A stretch of DNA of 64,000 nt from Streptococcus azizii. GTDB taxonomy: Bacteria > Bacillota > Bacilli > Lactobacillales > Streptococcaceae. Made by a program: the position numbers and the translations under genes. Within the stretch, counting starts at the first letter, position 1. Each line of letters begins with the position of its first letter. Below, piece after piece: positions 36,865 to 46,632 of the stretch. Below the pieces are notes generated by a model. It had not been told where the DNA came from, made no database searches, and saw nothing but the letters and a program-made list of their open reading frames with translations. Location of the stretch: positions 124,001 through 188,000 of the forward strand of contig NZ_MSPR01000002.1 in the NCBI RefSeq assembly GCF_001984715.1. The letters are read 5' to 3'.

Positions 36865-37251
36865 ATGTCTCAGTTAGAACAAAATAAACAAGCCGCTATC
36901 ACTTTCTACAAAACAGCCTTTGAAGGAAATCCCGCAAAAGCTGTTGCAGAGTATATAGGAAGCGAATATCGCCAACACAATCCCCATGTGGAAGATGGAC
37001 CTGATGGCTTCATTGCTTATTTTGAGCGCATGCAGGCTGAATATCCAGAAAAATCCATTGAGTTTGTTCGGGCAGTTGCTCAAGACGATCTCGTCGCCCT
37101 TCATACTCATCAAATATGGGGAGAGCCTGACAATAAGGAGTACATCACCATGGACTTTTTCCGCTTTGACGCAAACGGCAAAATCGTCGAGCATTGGGAC
37201 AGTATCCAAGAAGTCACAACAGATACCGAATCTGGTAGAACCATGTACTAA
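36865..37251 (+). CDS. NTF2-like / SnoaL-like protein within the nrd operon
   Basis: The 128-residue protein has the NTF2-like (SnoaL) fold pattern: a helix followed by the sheet segments YIGSEYRQHNPHVEDGPDGF, then LVALHTHQIW and a closing FFRFDANGKIVEHWDSIQ. Such proteins are either small hydrolases/isomerases or ligand-binding domains. It lies between nrdE and nrdF and shares its stop region with the start of the nrdF frame, so it is in the same operon. It is not part of the usual nrdHIEF set and has no known role in reductase activity. Confidence 0.8.
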   Translation: MSQLEQNKQAAITFYKTAFEGNPAKAVAEYIGSEYRQHNPHVEDGPDGFIAYFERMQAEYPEKSIEFVRAVAQDDLVALHTHQIWGEPDNKEYITMDFFRFDANGKIVEHWDSIQEVTTDTESGRTMY

Positions 37252-37280
37252 TGTTCACCAAATCAACTGAGGAGAATCAA

Positions 37281-38240
37281 ATGACCACCTACTACAAAGC
37301 CATAAACTGGAATGCTATTGAAGATGTGATTGACAAATCCACCTGGGAAAAGTTGACCGAGCAATTCTGGCTCGATACCCGTATCCCACTCTCCAACGAC
37401 TTGGATGATTGGCGCAAGCTAAGTGCTGAAGAAAAAGACCTCGTTGGAAAAGTTTTCGGAGGCTTGACCCTTCTTGACACTCTCCAATCTGAAACAGGGG
37501 TCCAGGCACTTCGTCAAGATATTCGGACACCACACGAAGAGGCTGTCTATAATAATATCCAGTTCATGGAATCGGTCCACGCTAAATCCTACTCTTCCAT
37601 CTTTTCAACCCTCAACACAAAATCTGAAATTGATGACATTTTCGACTGGACCAATAGCAATGAATACCTTCAACGCAAGGCTCGCATCATCAATGAAATC
37701 TATGAAACGGGTAGCCCATTAGAGAAAAAGGTTGCCAGTGTTTTCTTGGAAACCTTCCTCTTCTACTCCGGTTTTTTCACGCCACTCTACTATCTCGGCA
37801 ATAACAAACTCGCCAATGTGGCTGAAATCATCAAACTCATCATTCGCGATGAATCCGTACACGGAACCTATATCGGCTACAAATTCCAACTCGGTTTTAA
37901 CGAGCTATCAGAAGAAGAGCAAGATAAGCTCCGAGACTGGATGTACGACCTCCTCTATCAACTTTATGAAAATGAAGAGGGCTATACAGAAAGTCTCTAT
38001 GACGGTGTTGGCTGGACAGAAGAAGTCAAAACTTTTCTTCGCTACAATGCCAATAAGGCACTCATGAATCTAGGGCAAGACCCACTCTTTCCTGATTCAG
38101 CCGACGATGTCAACCCGATTGTCATGAATGGTATCTCAACAGGTACATCCAACCATGATTTCTTCTCCCAAGTTGGAAACGGCTATCTTTTAGGTAGTGT
38201 AGAAGCCATGCAGGATGACGATTACCTCTACGGTCTATAG
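37281..38240 (+). CDS. nrdF: Class Ib ribonucleotide reductase beta subunit NrdF
   Basis: NrdF carries the dimanganese-tyrosyl or diiron radical cofactor for NrdE. I chose the ATG at 37281 (319 residues, MTTYYKAINW), which follows a GAGGAGAAT ribosome site; the longer frame adds ten unrelated residues. Family motifs include QSETGVQALRQD, the metal ligands around FMESVHAKSYS and IRDESVHGTYIG, and the C-terminal FFSQVGNGY. NrdI, needed for manganese loading, is not seen in this window. Confidence 0.96.
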   Translation: MTTYYKAINWNAIEDVIDKSTWEKLTEQFWLDTRIPLSNDLDDWRKLSAEEKDLVGKVFGGLTLLDTLQSETGVQALRQDIRTPHEEAVYNNIQFMESVHAKSYSSIFSTLNTKSEIDDIFDWTNSNEYLQRKARIINEIYETGSPLEKKVASVFLETFLFYSGFFTPLYYLGNNKLANVAEIIKLIIRDESVHGTYIGYKFQLGFNELSEEEQDKLRDWMYDLLYQLYENEEGYTESLYDGVGWTEEVKTFLRYNANKALMNLGQDPLFPDSADDVNPIVMNGISTGTSNHDFFSQVGNGYLLGSVEAMQDDDYLYGL

Positions 38241-38305
38241 TCTCTTCATTTCTCTTTTCTTTAGTGATAGCAGGAAAAAGAAATGGAGGCTCACAACCTT
38301 ATCAG

Positions 38306-38340
38306 CCACCAACTATGCTGGTGGTTTTCTTGTTTTTCTC
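38306..38340 (+). terminator. nrd operon terminator
   Basis: CCACCA and TGGTGG form a short stem with a 7-nt loop, followed by TTTTCTTGTTTTT. It lies about 66 bp after nrdF. Confidence 0.7.
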
Positions 38341-38495
38341 GAAGAGAAAAACTGGCTTGAAACCATTGAAAAAATAGGAGCCCGCCTTATGTTCTCCAAA
38401 CATTCTGGCAGGTTCCTATTTTCGATCGCTTTTTACATGGGCTTTGTATCTTATGTAACTGAGTTCAGACTAAGGTCTGTGTGAAAAAGATAATT

Positions 38496-38570
38496 CTTCC
38501 TAGCTTCAAAGGTATAGTATACCTTTGAAGGCGGGAAATAGGAGTTTGCCTCAGTAAACTCTCTGTTAGA
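38496..38570 (-). repeat. Palindromic repeat module, inverse of 22281-22352
   Basis: The 27-bp palindrome CTTCAAAGG...CCTTTGAAG (38504-38530) is flanked by GCGGGAAATAGGAGTTTGC, the reverse complement of the flank at 22300-22319. The two sites are 16 kb apart in opposite orientation. Confidence 0.7.
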
Positions 38571-38621
38571 CTCTGCGCCAGAATTCCTATTTTCACTTAC
38601 ACCTTTTAACGTCCTCACATC

Positions 38622-41240
38622 TTATAATTGATTGCCCACTTCTGCCAAGAGTTGGCTAATGGCAGTTGCATCACTTCCTCCTGCCATGGCCATATCCGGC
38701 TTTCCTCCACCTCGTCCGGAGATAATCGGTGCGAGTTGTTTAATTAGATTTCCAGCATGCACCTCTTTTGTCTTACTTGCGACAAGGAGATTGACCTTTT
38801 CTCCAATCGCTGCAACCAGCACTAATAAATCCGAATAATCTTTTTGTTTCCAGTTATCAGCAAAAGTCCGAAGAGCACCTGCATCTGATACTTCCACCTG
38901 ATGTGCAATATAGCGCACACCCTTTGTCTCTTTGACATCCTTAAATATGTCACCAGCTGCAGCAGCTGCAGCTTTTTCCTTCAGGCTAGCATTTTCTTTT
39001 TGTAATTCACGCAGCTGTTCTTGGAGACTTGCGACCTTGTTTGGTACTTCTTTGATTTGGGGTGCTTTGATGGTTGAAGCCACTGCCTTCAGTAATTCTT
39101 CTTCTTCGCGATAAGCAAGAAAGGCCTCCCGGCTGGTTACAGCTACGATACGGCGTGTTCCAGATCCAATTCCTTCTTCTTTCAAAATTTTGAACAGTCC
39201 AATTTCAGCCGTATTTCCTACATGTGTTCCGCCACAGAGCTCAATAGAATAGTCTCCAATGGTAACAACACGAACTTCTTTCCCGTATTTTTCACCAAAG
39301 AGAGCCATCGCTCCCATCTCTTTAGCCGTTTCAATATCCGTTTCAACCGTTACAACTGGAAGGGTAGCCCAGATTTGTGCATTCACTTCTTCTTCAATAC
39401 GACGAAGTTCCTCAGTCCTTACTGCTTCAAAATGCGTAAAGTCAAAGCGTAAGAATTCTTGCTCGTTGAGTGAGCCAGCCTGGGTCGCATGGCTACCGAT
39501 GACCCGGTGTAGGGCTGCGTGAAGCAAGTGGGTCGCCGTATGGTTTTTCATTACGCGATGGCGACGAGCGGTATCAATGGCTAGGGTATAGACTGCACCT
39601 GTGCGCAAGTCTCCAAGGACTTCAACCTTATGGAGCGCTTGACCATTTGGCGCTTTTTGAACATCTGTCACACGAGCCACCAGGTGACCAGCTTCATCCA
39701 CAATATCCCCATGGTCAGCGACCTGTCCTCCCATCTCCGCATAGAAAGGTGTCTGATCAAAGACCAGTAGGGCCTCTCCACTTGCTAGAGAATCCACACG
39801 CTCATTCCCCGTAATCATTACCAACAAGTTTGCTGTCAATTCATCTGTATCGTAAACGAAGGTTGAGGGTTCTATAATAGCGGCTAGAGTCTCATTTTGC
39901 ATCCCCATTGAACCACCCTTGACAACCGAAGCACGTGCACGCTCCTGTTGCTCTCGCATCGCCACTTCAAAACCTGCAATGTCAAGGGTCATACCGCGGT
40001 GTTCAGCCAATTCTTCTGTCAGCTCCACTTGAAAACCGTAGGTATCGTAGAGTTTAAAGATGTCACTACCGTCAATAACTGTCTTACCTTCTTTTGTCAA
40101 TTTATCCATCAACTGCTCCGCAAATTGTGAACCTGTATGGATGGTCCGTGCAAATGATTCTTCTTCACTTTTGACAATTTTCTCAATAAAGGCACGTTTT
40201 TCAAGGATCTCAGGGTAATAGCTTTCCATGATGTGACCAACGGTTTCCACTAAACGATATAGAAACGGTTCTGTAATCCCTAAGCGTTGACCGTGCATAG
40301 AGGCACGGCGGAGCAAGCGACGCAGGACATATCCCCTCCCCTCGTTTCCAGGGAGGGCACCATCACCAATCGCAAAAGAAAGGGCGCGGATATGGTCTGC
40401 AATCACCTTGAAACTCATATTATCCCCGTCTGGGTCATAGGTCTTGCCAGACAGTTTTTCCACTTCACGGATAATAGGTAGGAAGAGGTCTGTTTCAAAG
40501 TTCGTCTTAGCCCCTTGAAAAATAGCTGCTAAGCGCTCTAGGCCTGCCCCTGTATCAATATTTTTATTCGGCAATTCTTGGTACTCAGAACGCGGCAAAT
40601 CTGGATCCGCATTGAACTGAGAGAGAACAATATTCCAAATCTCAATATAACGGTCATTTTCAATGTCTTCTTCTAAGAGACGAATGCCAATATTTTCTGG
40701 GTCAAAGGCTTCACCACGATCAAAAAAGATTTCTGTATCTGGTCCAGAAGGTCCCGCACCAATTTCCCAGAAGTTATCTTCCAGTGGAATCAAATGACTC
40801 GGATCAACTCCCAGAGCTAACCAGCGATTGTAGGAATCTCTATCATCTGGATAATAGGTCATATACAGTTTTTCTTTAGGGAACGCAAACCATTCTGGAC
40901 TCGTTAAGAGTTCAAATCCCCACTCAATAGCTTCATCGCGGAAATAATCACCGATGGAGAAGTTGCCAAGCATTTCAAACATCGTATGGTGGCGGGCTGT
41001 TTTTCCAACGTTTTCAATATCGTTGGTTCGGATAGATTTTTGGGCATTGGTGATACGTGGATTTTCAGGAATAACCGAACCGTCAAAATATTTTTTCAAG
41101 GTGGCTACCCCGGAGTTAATCCATAAAAGCGTTGGGTCATTAACTGGGACAAGATTAGCAGATGGTTCTACAGCATGTCCTTTCGACTTCCAGAAGTCCA
41201 ACCACATTTGGCGAATTTGTGCACTCGATAATTGTTTCAT
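38622..41240 (-). CDS. alaS: Alanyl-tRNA synthetase
   Basis: AlaS charges tRNA-Ala and edits mischarged Ser and Gly. The 872-residue protein has the class II core with [15 protein letters not shown] and the [14 protein letters not shown] motif, the editing domain with [12 protein letters not shown] and the CGGTHV zinc/editing site, and a C-terminal coiled-coil plus C-Ala domain ([15 protein letters not shown]). Its leader carries a T-box. Confidence 0.97.
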   Translation of the reverse strand: MKQLSSAQIRQMWLDFWKSKGHAVEPSANLVPVNDPTLLWINSGVATLKKYFDGSVIPENPRITNAQKSIRTNDIENVGKTARHHTMFEMLGNFSIGDYFRDEAIEWGFELLTSPEWFAFPKEKLYMTYYPDDRDSYNRWLALGVDPSHLIPLEDNFWEIGAGPSGPDTEIFFDRGEAFDPENIGIRLLEEDIENDRYIEIWNIVLSQFNADPDLPRSEYQELPNKNIDTGAGLERLAAIFQGAKTNFETDLFLPIIREVEKLSGKTYDPDGDNMSFKVIADHIRALSFAIGDGALPGNEGRGYVLRRLLRRASMHGQRLGITEPFLYRLVETVGHIMESYYPEILEKRAFIEKIVKSEEESFARTIHTGSQFAEQLMDKLTKEGKTVIDGSDIFKLYDTYGFQVELTEELAEHRGMTLDIAGFEVAMREQQERARASVVKGGSMGMQNETLAAIIEPSTFVYDTDELTANLLVMITGNERVDSLASGEALLVFDQTPFYAEMGGQVADHGDIVDEAGHLVARVTDVQKAPNGQALHKVEVLGDLRTGAVYTLAIDTARRHRVMKNHTATHLLHAALHRVIGSHATQAGSLNEQEFLRFDFTHFEAVRTEELRRIEEEVNAQIWATLPVVTVETDIETAKEMGAMALFGEKYGKEVRVVTIGDYSIELCGGTHVGNTAEIGLFKILKEEGIGSGTRRIVAVTSREAFLAYREEEELLKAVASTIKAPQIKEVPNKVASLQEQLRELQKENASLKEKAAAAAAGDIFKDVKETKGVRYIAHQVEVSDAGALRTFADNWKQKDYSDLLVLVAAIGEKVNLLVASKTKEVHAGNLIKQLAPIISGRGGGKPDMAMAGGSDATAISQLLAEVGNQL

Positions 41241-41677
41241 TTTTCCAATCTCCTTTTTTATTTATATCGTAACTTGTATGTTCTCATGATGGTGATGTTC
41301 AGTGAGTAGGTGTTCTCCAAAAAGAAAAGACAAGGACACTAACGAAGGGCGAAAAACCGCGGTACCACCTTCATTCAATGACCTTGTCATTCTCATTTCT
41401 ATGTAATTGTCCTCGATTAAGTAGCAAGATGTTCAACCTTATATGGCTCGCACCGACCGCCAATTCTCTGTTATAATCATTTCGTTTATACCTAAAGGTA
41501 GCCACAGCTATCATTGACTAAAGCCGAAACAGCTGCGTCTCTTCTATTCCTTCAACGATTGTTACTGACTATTGTCGGTATGATTTCCAACCTTCAACAG
41601 CCTGCAACTCGTTTCCTAGTCCTAAAAGCAAACGAAACGATTGATATATAAGGGAGTTTGAACACCCATTCCTAATC
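41241..41677. other. alaS leader and prsA downstream region
   Basis: Besides the T-box, the stretch 41500-41677 contains an AGCTATCATTGACTAAAGCC-like half-palindrome related to the composite repeat cores and a remnant of the 108-bp MITE-like element (CAGCCTGCAACTCG, near 41597-41632). No gene is seen. Confidence 0.55.
41318..41500 (-). ncRNA. T-box riboswitch of alaS
   Basis: Read on the minus strand, the leader contains the T-box core GGTGGTACCGCGG (41357-41369). A terminator stem (GACAAGG...CCTTGTC) ends in TTTTCTTTTT near 41318-41327. Uncharged tRNA-Ala should favour antitermination. Upstream is a GGTGCGAGCC element of Stem I type; the 5' boundary is uncertain. Confidence 0.9.
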
Positions 41678-42670
41678 TTATTGATCTGAACTTGATTCCT
41701 GAGTCTCAGAGCTACTTGACGCCTCTGTTGAAGAAGCAGAACTTGAAGCACTTGAGGAATCTCCAGTTGTGATGTACTGTGACATGATGCCTTGGAAGGC
41801 TTGATCTTTCACTTTGACATTAGCTGTCTTAAAGGCCTCTGAAATAATCCCTTTCACAAATGTTGCATCATTTTGTTTTGACTTGATAAAGCTATCTTTC
41901 AAGGTATCCTTGTATTCTTTCCAATCTGCGGCCTTTTCTGACTTGGTATTTAGCTTTACTACATAGTAGCTCGTTTGATAGTTTGAAAGATTCACACTCT
42001 TGACAACAGAAGCCCCTACCTGACCGTCGTTTAAGGCAAAGACTGCCGTTTTTACTTCATTTGGTACCGTAGTAGAAGTGGAATCAAATTTAACGGTCCC
42101 ACCATTTTCTTTCGTTGCGGTATCCGTCGAATGATCCTTCGCCAGCTGAGCAAAGTCTGCCCCTTCGGCCTGTGCTTGCGCTAAAATTTCATTGGCCTTT
42201 GCTTCATCACCCAGCTTGATGATCTGAGCGGTTACCTCTGGCGTGTAAGCCTCGTAAAGTTCTTTGTACTTTTCATCCGTCAATTCTTTTTCAGCAGCTT
42301 CTTTTACTGCAAATTCAACCAACTTGTTGGCACGGATTTGTTGTTTATAGGTCTCTTGCGTCAATCCTGCTGAAGTTAGAGCTGCCGTGAGCGACTCCCC
42401 ATATTGCTTCACCATTTTATCATAGGCTTCATCTACCTCTTTTGAAGAAACCTTTTTCCCATACTGCTCTTCAAATACATCATTGATAACCATAGACAAA
42501 AGAACTTGTTGGGCTTGTTGGTTGGTCTTTACACGCTCATAAAATTCTGATACATCAATCGTATTCCCCTTCATGGTCACAATATCTTTATTGGTCCCAG
42601 TTGAACATGCGGCTAGCGTCACTGCTGCAAACAAGGTCACAGCCCCCGCAAGAATGTTTTTAGTCTTCAT
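41678..42670 (-). CDS. prsA: Lipoprotein foldase PrsA
   Basis: PrsA is a surface lipoprotein that helps exported proteins fold at the membrane-wall interface; in streptococci it affects virulence factors and envelope stress. I chose the ATG at 42670 (330 residues, MKTKNILAGAV) with an AAGGAGAA ribosome site. It has a signal peptide with lipobox LAAC (Cys about residue 22), a parvulin-like peptidyl-prolyl isomerase domain at about 130-245, and a long Ser-rich C-terminal tail. The parvulin domain lacks several canonical active residues, as in many streptococcal PrsA proteins. Confidence 0.93.
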   Translation of the reverse strand: MKTKNILAGAVTLFAAVTLAACSTGTNKDIVTMKGNTIDVSEFYERVKTNQQAQQVLLSMVINDVFEEQYGKKVSSKEVDEAYDKMVKQYGESLTAALTSAGLTQETYKQQIRANKLVEFAVKEAAEKELTDEKYKELYEAYTPEVTAQIIKLGDEAKANEILAQAQAEGADFAQLAKDHSTDTATKENGGTVKFDSTSTTVPNEVKTAVFALNDGQVGASVVKSVNLSNYQTSYYVVKLNTKSEKAADWKEYKDTLKDSFIKSKQNDATFVKGIISEAFKTANVKVKDQAFQGIMSQYITTGDSSSASSSASSTEASSSSETQESSSDQ

Positions 42671-42704
42671 TATGAATTGCTTCTCCTTTTTTATTGACTG
42701 TCTC

Positions 42705-42713
42705 ATTATACCA
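42705..42713 (-). promoter_or_regulatory. prsA extended -10 promoter
   Basis: Minus-strand TG-G-TATAAT (42705-42713), 35 bp before the prsA start; no -35 is obvious. Confidence 0.5.
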
Positions 42714-42731
42714 CAAATGCTTAAATTTTAC

Positions 42732-43451
42732 TTAAATTTCTTCTGTACGAAGGCCCACCTTATCTACATTTTTTCTAAGCATGAGTAAGCCATCGCTCAT
42801 CGATACCAGACTCGCTGTCAAATCTGGGTTATCTAGGGTCGCATCAAACAATCGTTGCAGGCCTCGATAGATCGTTCTCTGGCCACGACGAACTTCTGTG
42901 ATAGCACGCGTCACATCTCCACCTTGAAAGACATCATCGAGGATGATTACCCCTCCCAGCTTCACCTTCTTCAACACTTCTGGCAAAAAGACGATGTACT
43001 TGGACTTGGCCGAATCCATAAAAACAAAATCATAGCTATCATCTGCCAAATTAGGCAAGATATCCATAGCCTCTCCTTCTAGCAATTCAATCTGATGTCG
43101 GGTATCGTATTTGGCAAAATTTTCTTTGGCAAGACGAATCATCTCCTCATTACGATCAATCGTCGTAATCTTGGAGGCCGGACTATTTTCTGCCATTAAG
43201 AGAGCAGAATAGCCTATAGCAGTTCCGATTTCTAAGATAGAAGCAGGCTGTAAGACTTGCATCAACAGACGGAAATAAGCCGTCGTTTCATGGGGAATAA
43301 TGGGAATATTCTCCTTGCGGGCAAAGTCTTCTAATTCTTTTAAAAAGCCTGTATTTTGCGCTTGACGTGTTCGCATCAGTTCTACAATTTCTTTTTTGAC
43401 AACTGGTCGGCGCATATTGTGATTTGCGTTTTTACTGTATGATTCTACCAT
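42732..43451 (-). CDS. SAM-dependent O-methyltransferase
   Basis: A methyltransferase of the class I SAM fold, methyltransf_3 (caffeoyl-CoA OMT-like) family; streptococcal members are often annotated YrrM/TrmR, which methylates tRNA wobble hydroxyuridine. I trimmed the start to the ATG at 43451 (239 residues, MVESYSKNANHN) to match the family length; the longer frame adds 18 residues. The SAM-binding EIGTAIGYSALLMAEN motif is at about residues 64-80, with a DxVFMDSAKS metal/active region at about 128-137. The substrate is not proven. Confidence 0.85.
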   Translation of the reverse strand: MVESYSKNANHNMRRPVVKKEIVELMRTRQAQNTGFLKELEDFARKENIPIIPHETTAYFRLLMQVLQPASILEIGTAIGYSALLMAENSPASKITTIDRNEEMIRLAKENFAKYDTRHQIELLEGEAMDILPNLADDSYDFVFMDSAKSKYIVFLPEVLKKVKLGGVIILDDVFQGGDVTRAITEVRRGQRTIYRGLQRLFDATLDNPDLTASLVSMSDGLLMLRKNVDKVGLRTEEI

Positions 43452-43657
43452 TTTTTCAGTATAACACAAGGCACTTGCTTGGTCAACTAATCCTTTATAG
43501 ACCACGACAAGCGTATGAAGCTGCTAGTTCTGAATAAATATAAATATTGAAGCAACCACTCCCCCATGTTTTCCTATAGTAAAATCTACAAACATTCACA
43601 CCTATTCTCAAAATAGAAAAAACCTTATTTTCTTACTAAACATCTTTTATAAATAGT

Positions 43658-43688
43658 TTGAAATTAGAATAAAACATGTTACTATAAT
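43658..43688 (+). promoter_or_regulatory. Promoter of the lactococcin 972-like locus
   Basis: TTGAAA (43658-43663) and TATAAT (43683-43688) with a long 19-bp spacer, about 50 bp before the bacteriocin start at 43739. A GAGAAGTAC sequence serves as a weak ribosome site. Confidence 0.5.
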
Positions 43689-43738
43689 TATTGAAGATTT
43701 TCTCATTCTTCACTAATATAAATTTAAAGAGAAGTACT

Positions 43739-43966
43739 ATGAAAAAAAGAATGAGTACTAAGACCTTAGTCCTATTCTCTGTAAGCGCTTTAGGTGTTGG
43801 ATTTACCACTACAGCTAGTGTTGCCAGTGCAGTAACAGCACATCCAGCTCCAGCTCTGAATGGAATTAGCAACTGATTCTCAAAAATATGAGTGGGCAAT
43901 GCCAAGTGCAACAAAATCTTGGATGACGCCCGATTGGATGCATATTGGGATTATTTTGGATTTTAA
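43739..43966 (+). pseudogene. Lactococcin 972-family bacteriocin precursor, probably broken
   Basis: The frame starts with a signal peptide (MKKRMSTKTLVLFSVSALG, then Thr/Ala-rich to an AxA-like cleavage site) and stops at codon 46 (TGA at 43874). The signal is typical of this family, as is the intact machinery directly downstream. Beyond the stop, the same frame ends in LDDARLDAYWDYFGF before TAA (43964-43966), like lactococcin 972 C-termini, while the frame one base over reads YEWAMPSATKSW. This suggests a frameshift and an internal deletion: the full precursor is about 91 residues, here about 75 codons are left. A functional 45-residue peptide cannot be excluded. Confidence 0.65.
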
Positions 43967-44029
43967 ATATAGTAGATGAAAGCCAAAAACCTATGATATT
44001 GGGGTTTTGTGCTAAAAATAGGAGGACTT

Positions 44030-46012
44030 ATGAAATTAAAATTAGGAGTCATTGGCTTCTTCTTTTGTTTGATGGCTGCAATTGGTATTATTAGTATTAG
44101 CGATACGCACAACCCAGTGCCGTTACCCATTGATGGTGCCTTTTCCATTCAAGGGAAAAGTAACCTTTCTAATCACGAAATATACAAGACGATTAGTGAC
44201 CTATCCAAAACGAAAAATGTTACGATTTACAAGCCGATTGTCCAGAGTTCAGGTCAGGTGACCTATATAAATTTCGATGACGCTGACTATGAACAGTTAA
44301 AGTCTGTACCCATAACAGGGATGTATTATACCCTAGGAAAAATGGACGCAACTAGTTTACAACCACTTACGACTACCGGACTGCAAACAATATATAGTGC
44401 TTACCCTTGGTATATAGGAGGACTCTTACAATTTACTGGGGATTTAAGGTTGTTGCTAATGGTATCCATCTACTTAACCCTATTAGTTGTTTTATTTGTT
44501 GTTAGATCGAGACATATTAAAGAAGGGGTCATCAGACGTTCTTTAGGATTACCAGTATACAACCTAAGAAGAGATTATGTCATTTCGCTTACGTTTGAAC
44601 TGACCATGCTTGCTCTATTGATGATTGCTTACAGTTCTTTTTTGGGTAGCGGATTCTTCACCTACAGTTCCAAGTTGTTTTTCTCCATGCTGTTAACGAA
44701 TGTTGTCCTCTTCCAAATCGTTGACATCATCACCTTTGTCCTCTTTTGGCTGACCATTAGAATTGAAAAACCGATTGAAATTATCAAAAATAAGGCAAAA
44801 AATAAACTACTCTTTATCATATGGCTGGTCATTATTTCTGGCATCATCATTATCTCAGGGATTTTTTTACAAGAAACCAAGATTAGCCAAGCAAGAATAA
44901 GCATTCAGATAGAAAATTTAGAACCATGGAACTACGTGAAAAACTGGAAAAGGCTAGAGTTGTTGGGGATTGAACATCAATCTACTCATAACGAGAAAAT
45001 AAACGATTTAGAAGATCAGTATCTACAGATAGCCTCAGCCTTGAAAACATTAGATTTTTTGTATATTGACCCCTCTTCGGTATATATTCCAGATTTTATG
45101 AAAGATTCTGAGTTCACAGAAGATTTTTCCAAGCAATTAAAAAGTGATGGGATAACGAATCCAGAAGTAAACAAAGAGCTGATTTATATCAATCAAACAG
45201 GTGCTATTGTACAAAATAAAGTAAGTGGAACGAACTATCAAATTTTAAATCATAAGGTAGCAACCATCTATATTCCCGATAAATTCAAAGACAGTAGGGA
45301 ATCAATCGAGAATACCGTTGTGGCAGAGCAATTTACTGGAACAAGCTATACCAAAGAAGATCTTACCGTGCAAATCATTCCTAATGGGAAAACATTTTTC
45401 CATTTCAATGAGAATGGGGATGATTATCATGCAAATAAAGATATTTCACATTTAGCAAGCGCAGCAACTACCACAGATAATATAGTCGTTGTGTTAGACA
45501 CTGATAAAATGATCGAAAACAAGGATTTTTCTTTGGCTAGCAACATCGTAAATAACTCTCTTTTTAGTCCTGAAGCAATAAGGAAAATGAATGATCTGAG
45601 TGCCCATTTGAACTTTTCAATGGAGCCAGTAGATGTTTACCAAATTGTGCAACTGAATCTTCAATCCTTGAAGCACCAAGTCTTTCTTTCAAAAATATTA
45701 CAGAAGATTATTTACTCTATTGTCTTTCTACTCATTTATCAATATGCTCAACTATTGATAGCTTCAAAACAGAATGATTACGTGAAAAAAATAATACTCG
45801 GTCTTTCAAAAACCAGTATCGCCATTTCTAGCCTCAAATATTTTGTTATAACCATTACAATGACTATCCTATTTACATTTATGATGACTAGACAGATAGA
45901 GCTATTAACTATTGGTGCTATTTCTTTAATGGTTTTAATGTTTTCAACCATCATGAGTTTTAGAAAATTATCTGACAAATACACTCAAATTTTGAAAGGA
46001 GACGAACAATGA
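44030..46012 (+). CDS. Lactococcin 972-associated membrane protein (DUF1430)
   Basis: A large integral membrane protein of the bacteriocin-associated DUF1430 family, found with lactococcin 972-type bacteriocins and their ABC ATPase. Its role, immunity or export, is not settled. I chose the ATG at 44030 (660 residues, MKLKLGVIGFFFC) because it follows a perfect AGGAGG; an upstream GTG frame start adds only seven residues. There is one N-terminal helix, a block of four helices at about 125-285, an extracytoplasmic region of about 270 residues, and three C-terminal helices from about 565, an FtsX/permease-like layout. It overlaps the ATPase gene by 4 bp. Confidence 0.88.
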   Translation: MKLKLGVIGFFFCLMAAIGIISISDTHNPVPLPIDGAFSIQGKSNLSNHEIYKTISDLSKTKNVTIYKPIVQSSGQVTYINFDDADYEQLKSVPITGMYYTLGKMDATSLQPLTTTGLQTIYSAYPWYIGGLLQFTGDLRLLLMVSIYLTLLVVLFVVRSRHIKEGVIRRSLGLPVYNLRRDYVISLTFELTMLALLMIAYSSFLGSGFFTYSSKLFFSMLLTNVVLFQIVDIITFVLFWLTIRIEKPIEIIKNKAKNKLLFIIWLVIISGIIIISGIFLQETKISQARISIQIENLEPWNYVKNWKRLELLGIEHQSTHNEKINDLEDQYLQIASALKTLDFLYIDPSSVYIPDFMKDSEFTEDFSKQLKSDGITNPEVNKELIYINQTGAIVQNKVSGTNYQILNHKVATIYIPDKFKDSRESIENTVVAEQFTGTSYTKEDLTVQIIPNGKTFFHFNENGDDYHANKDISHLASAATTTDNIVVVLDTDKMIENKDFSLASNIVNNSLFSPEAIRKMNDLSAHLNFSMEPVDVYQIVQLNLQSLKHQVFLSKILQKIIYSIVFLLIYQYAQLLIASKQNDYVKKIILGLSKTSIAISSLKYFVITITMTILFTFMMTRQIELLTIGAISLMVLMFSTIMSFRKLSDKYTQILKGDEQ

Positions 46013-46632
46013 CGATTGACCTTTTGAATGTTACAAAAACATTCGGTTCAAAAGAGATATTTACCGATTTACAGTTAAGCTTTGAAGCTGGGAAGAGCTA
46101 TGCATTGATTGGAGGTTCTGGTTCAGGTAAAAGTACACTGCTGAATATCATCGGAAGACTCGAAAAAATTGACAGTGGAAATGTTTTAGTTGATGGGGAA
46201 GATATTTGGAAAACAAAAGAACGAACCTTCTTTAAAAATACTATTGGCTATGTATTCCAAAATTATTCTTTAATCGAAAACAAAACAGTATATGATAATT
46301 TGAAACTCATCACTAAAGACAAAAAAATAATAGCTGAGGTTCTTGAAAAAGTAGGGCTTTCTAGTGACTATTTTAATCAAAAAATCTATGAATTGTCTGG
46401 AGGACAGGCTCAGCGTGTAGCGATTGCCAGAATGTTATTGAAACCACGTAAAATTATTTTAGCCGATGAACCTACAGGTGCTTTGGATAGTGAGATTGGA
46501 AATGACATCATTCATTTATTATTGAATGAAGCAACTGAAAATAAATATGTCATTATAGCAACCCATGATCCAGAGGTATATAATAAAGTTGATTGTATCA
46601 TTCATATGAAAGATATAGGGAGTAAGATATGA
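46009..46632 (+). CDS. Lactococcin 972-type ABC transporter ATPase
   Basis: A stand-alone ABC ATPase of 207 residues, close to the TIGR03608 lactococcin 972-exporter-associated group and to MacB/LolD ATPases. Motifs: Walker A GGSGSGKST (about 33-41), Q-loop YVFQNYSLI, signature LSGGQAQRVAIAR, Walker B IILADEPTGALDS, and the H-loop ATHD. It overlaps the upstream permease gene by 4 bp and the next gene by 4 bp, so the three are translated together. Confidence 0.92.
   Translation: MTIDLLNVTKTFGSKEIFTDLQLSFEAGKSYALIGGSGSGKSTLLNIIGRLEKIDSGNVLVDGEDIWKTKERTFFKNTIGYVFQNYSLIENKTVYDNLKLITKDKKIIAEVLEKVGLSSDYFNQKIYELSGGQAQRVAIARMLLKPRKIILADEPTGALDSEIGNDIIHLLLNEATENKYVIIATHDPEVYNKVDCIIHMKDIGSKI

Larger units (their letters stand above)
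38241..38621. other. Intergenic region with terminator and repeats
   Basis: After the nrd terminator the region is filled with composite repeat sequence: a shared end (38412-38455), a CAGACTAAGGTCTGTGTG segment, and the 27-bp palindrome unit (38496-38570) that is the inverse of 22281-22352. No gene is seen. Confidence 0.6.
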
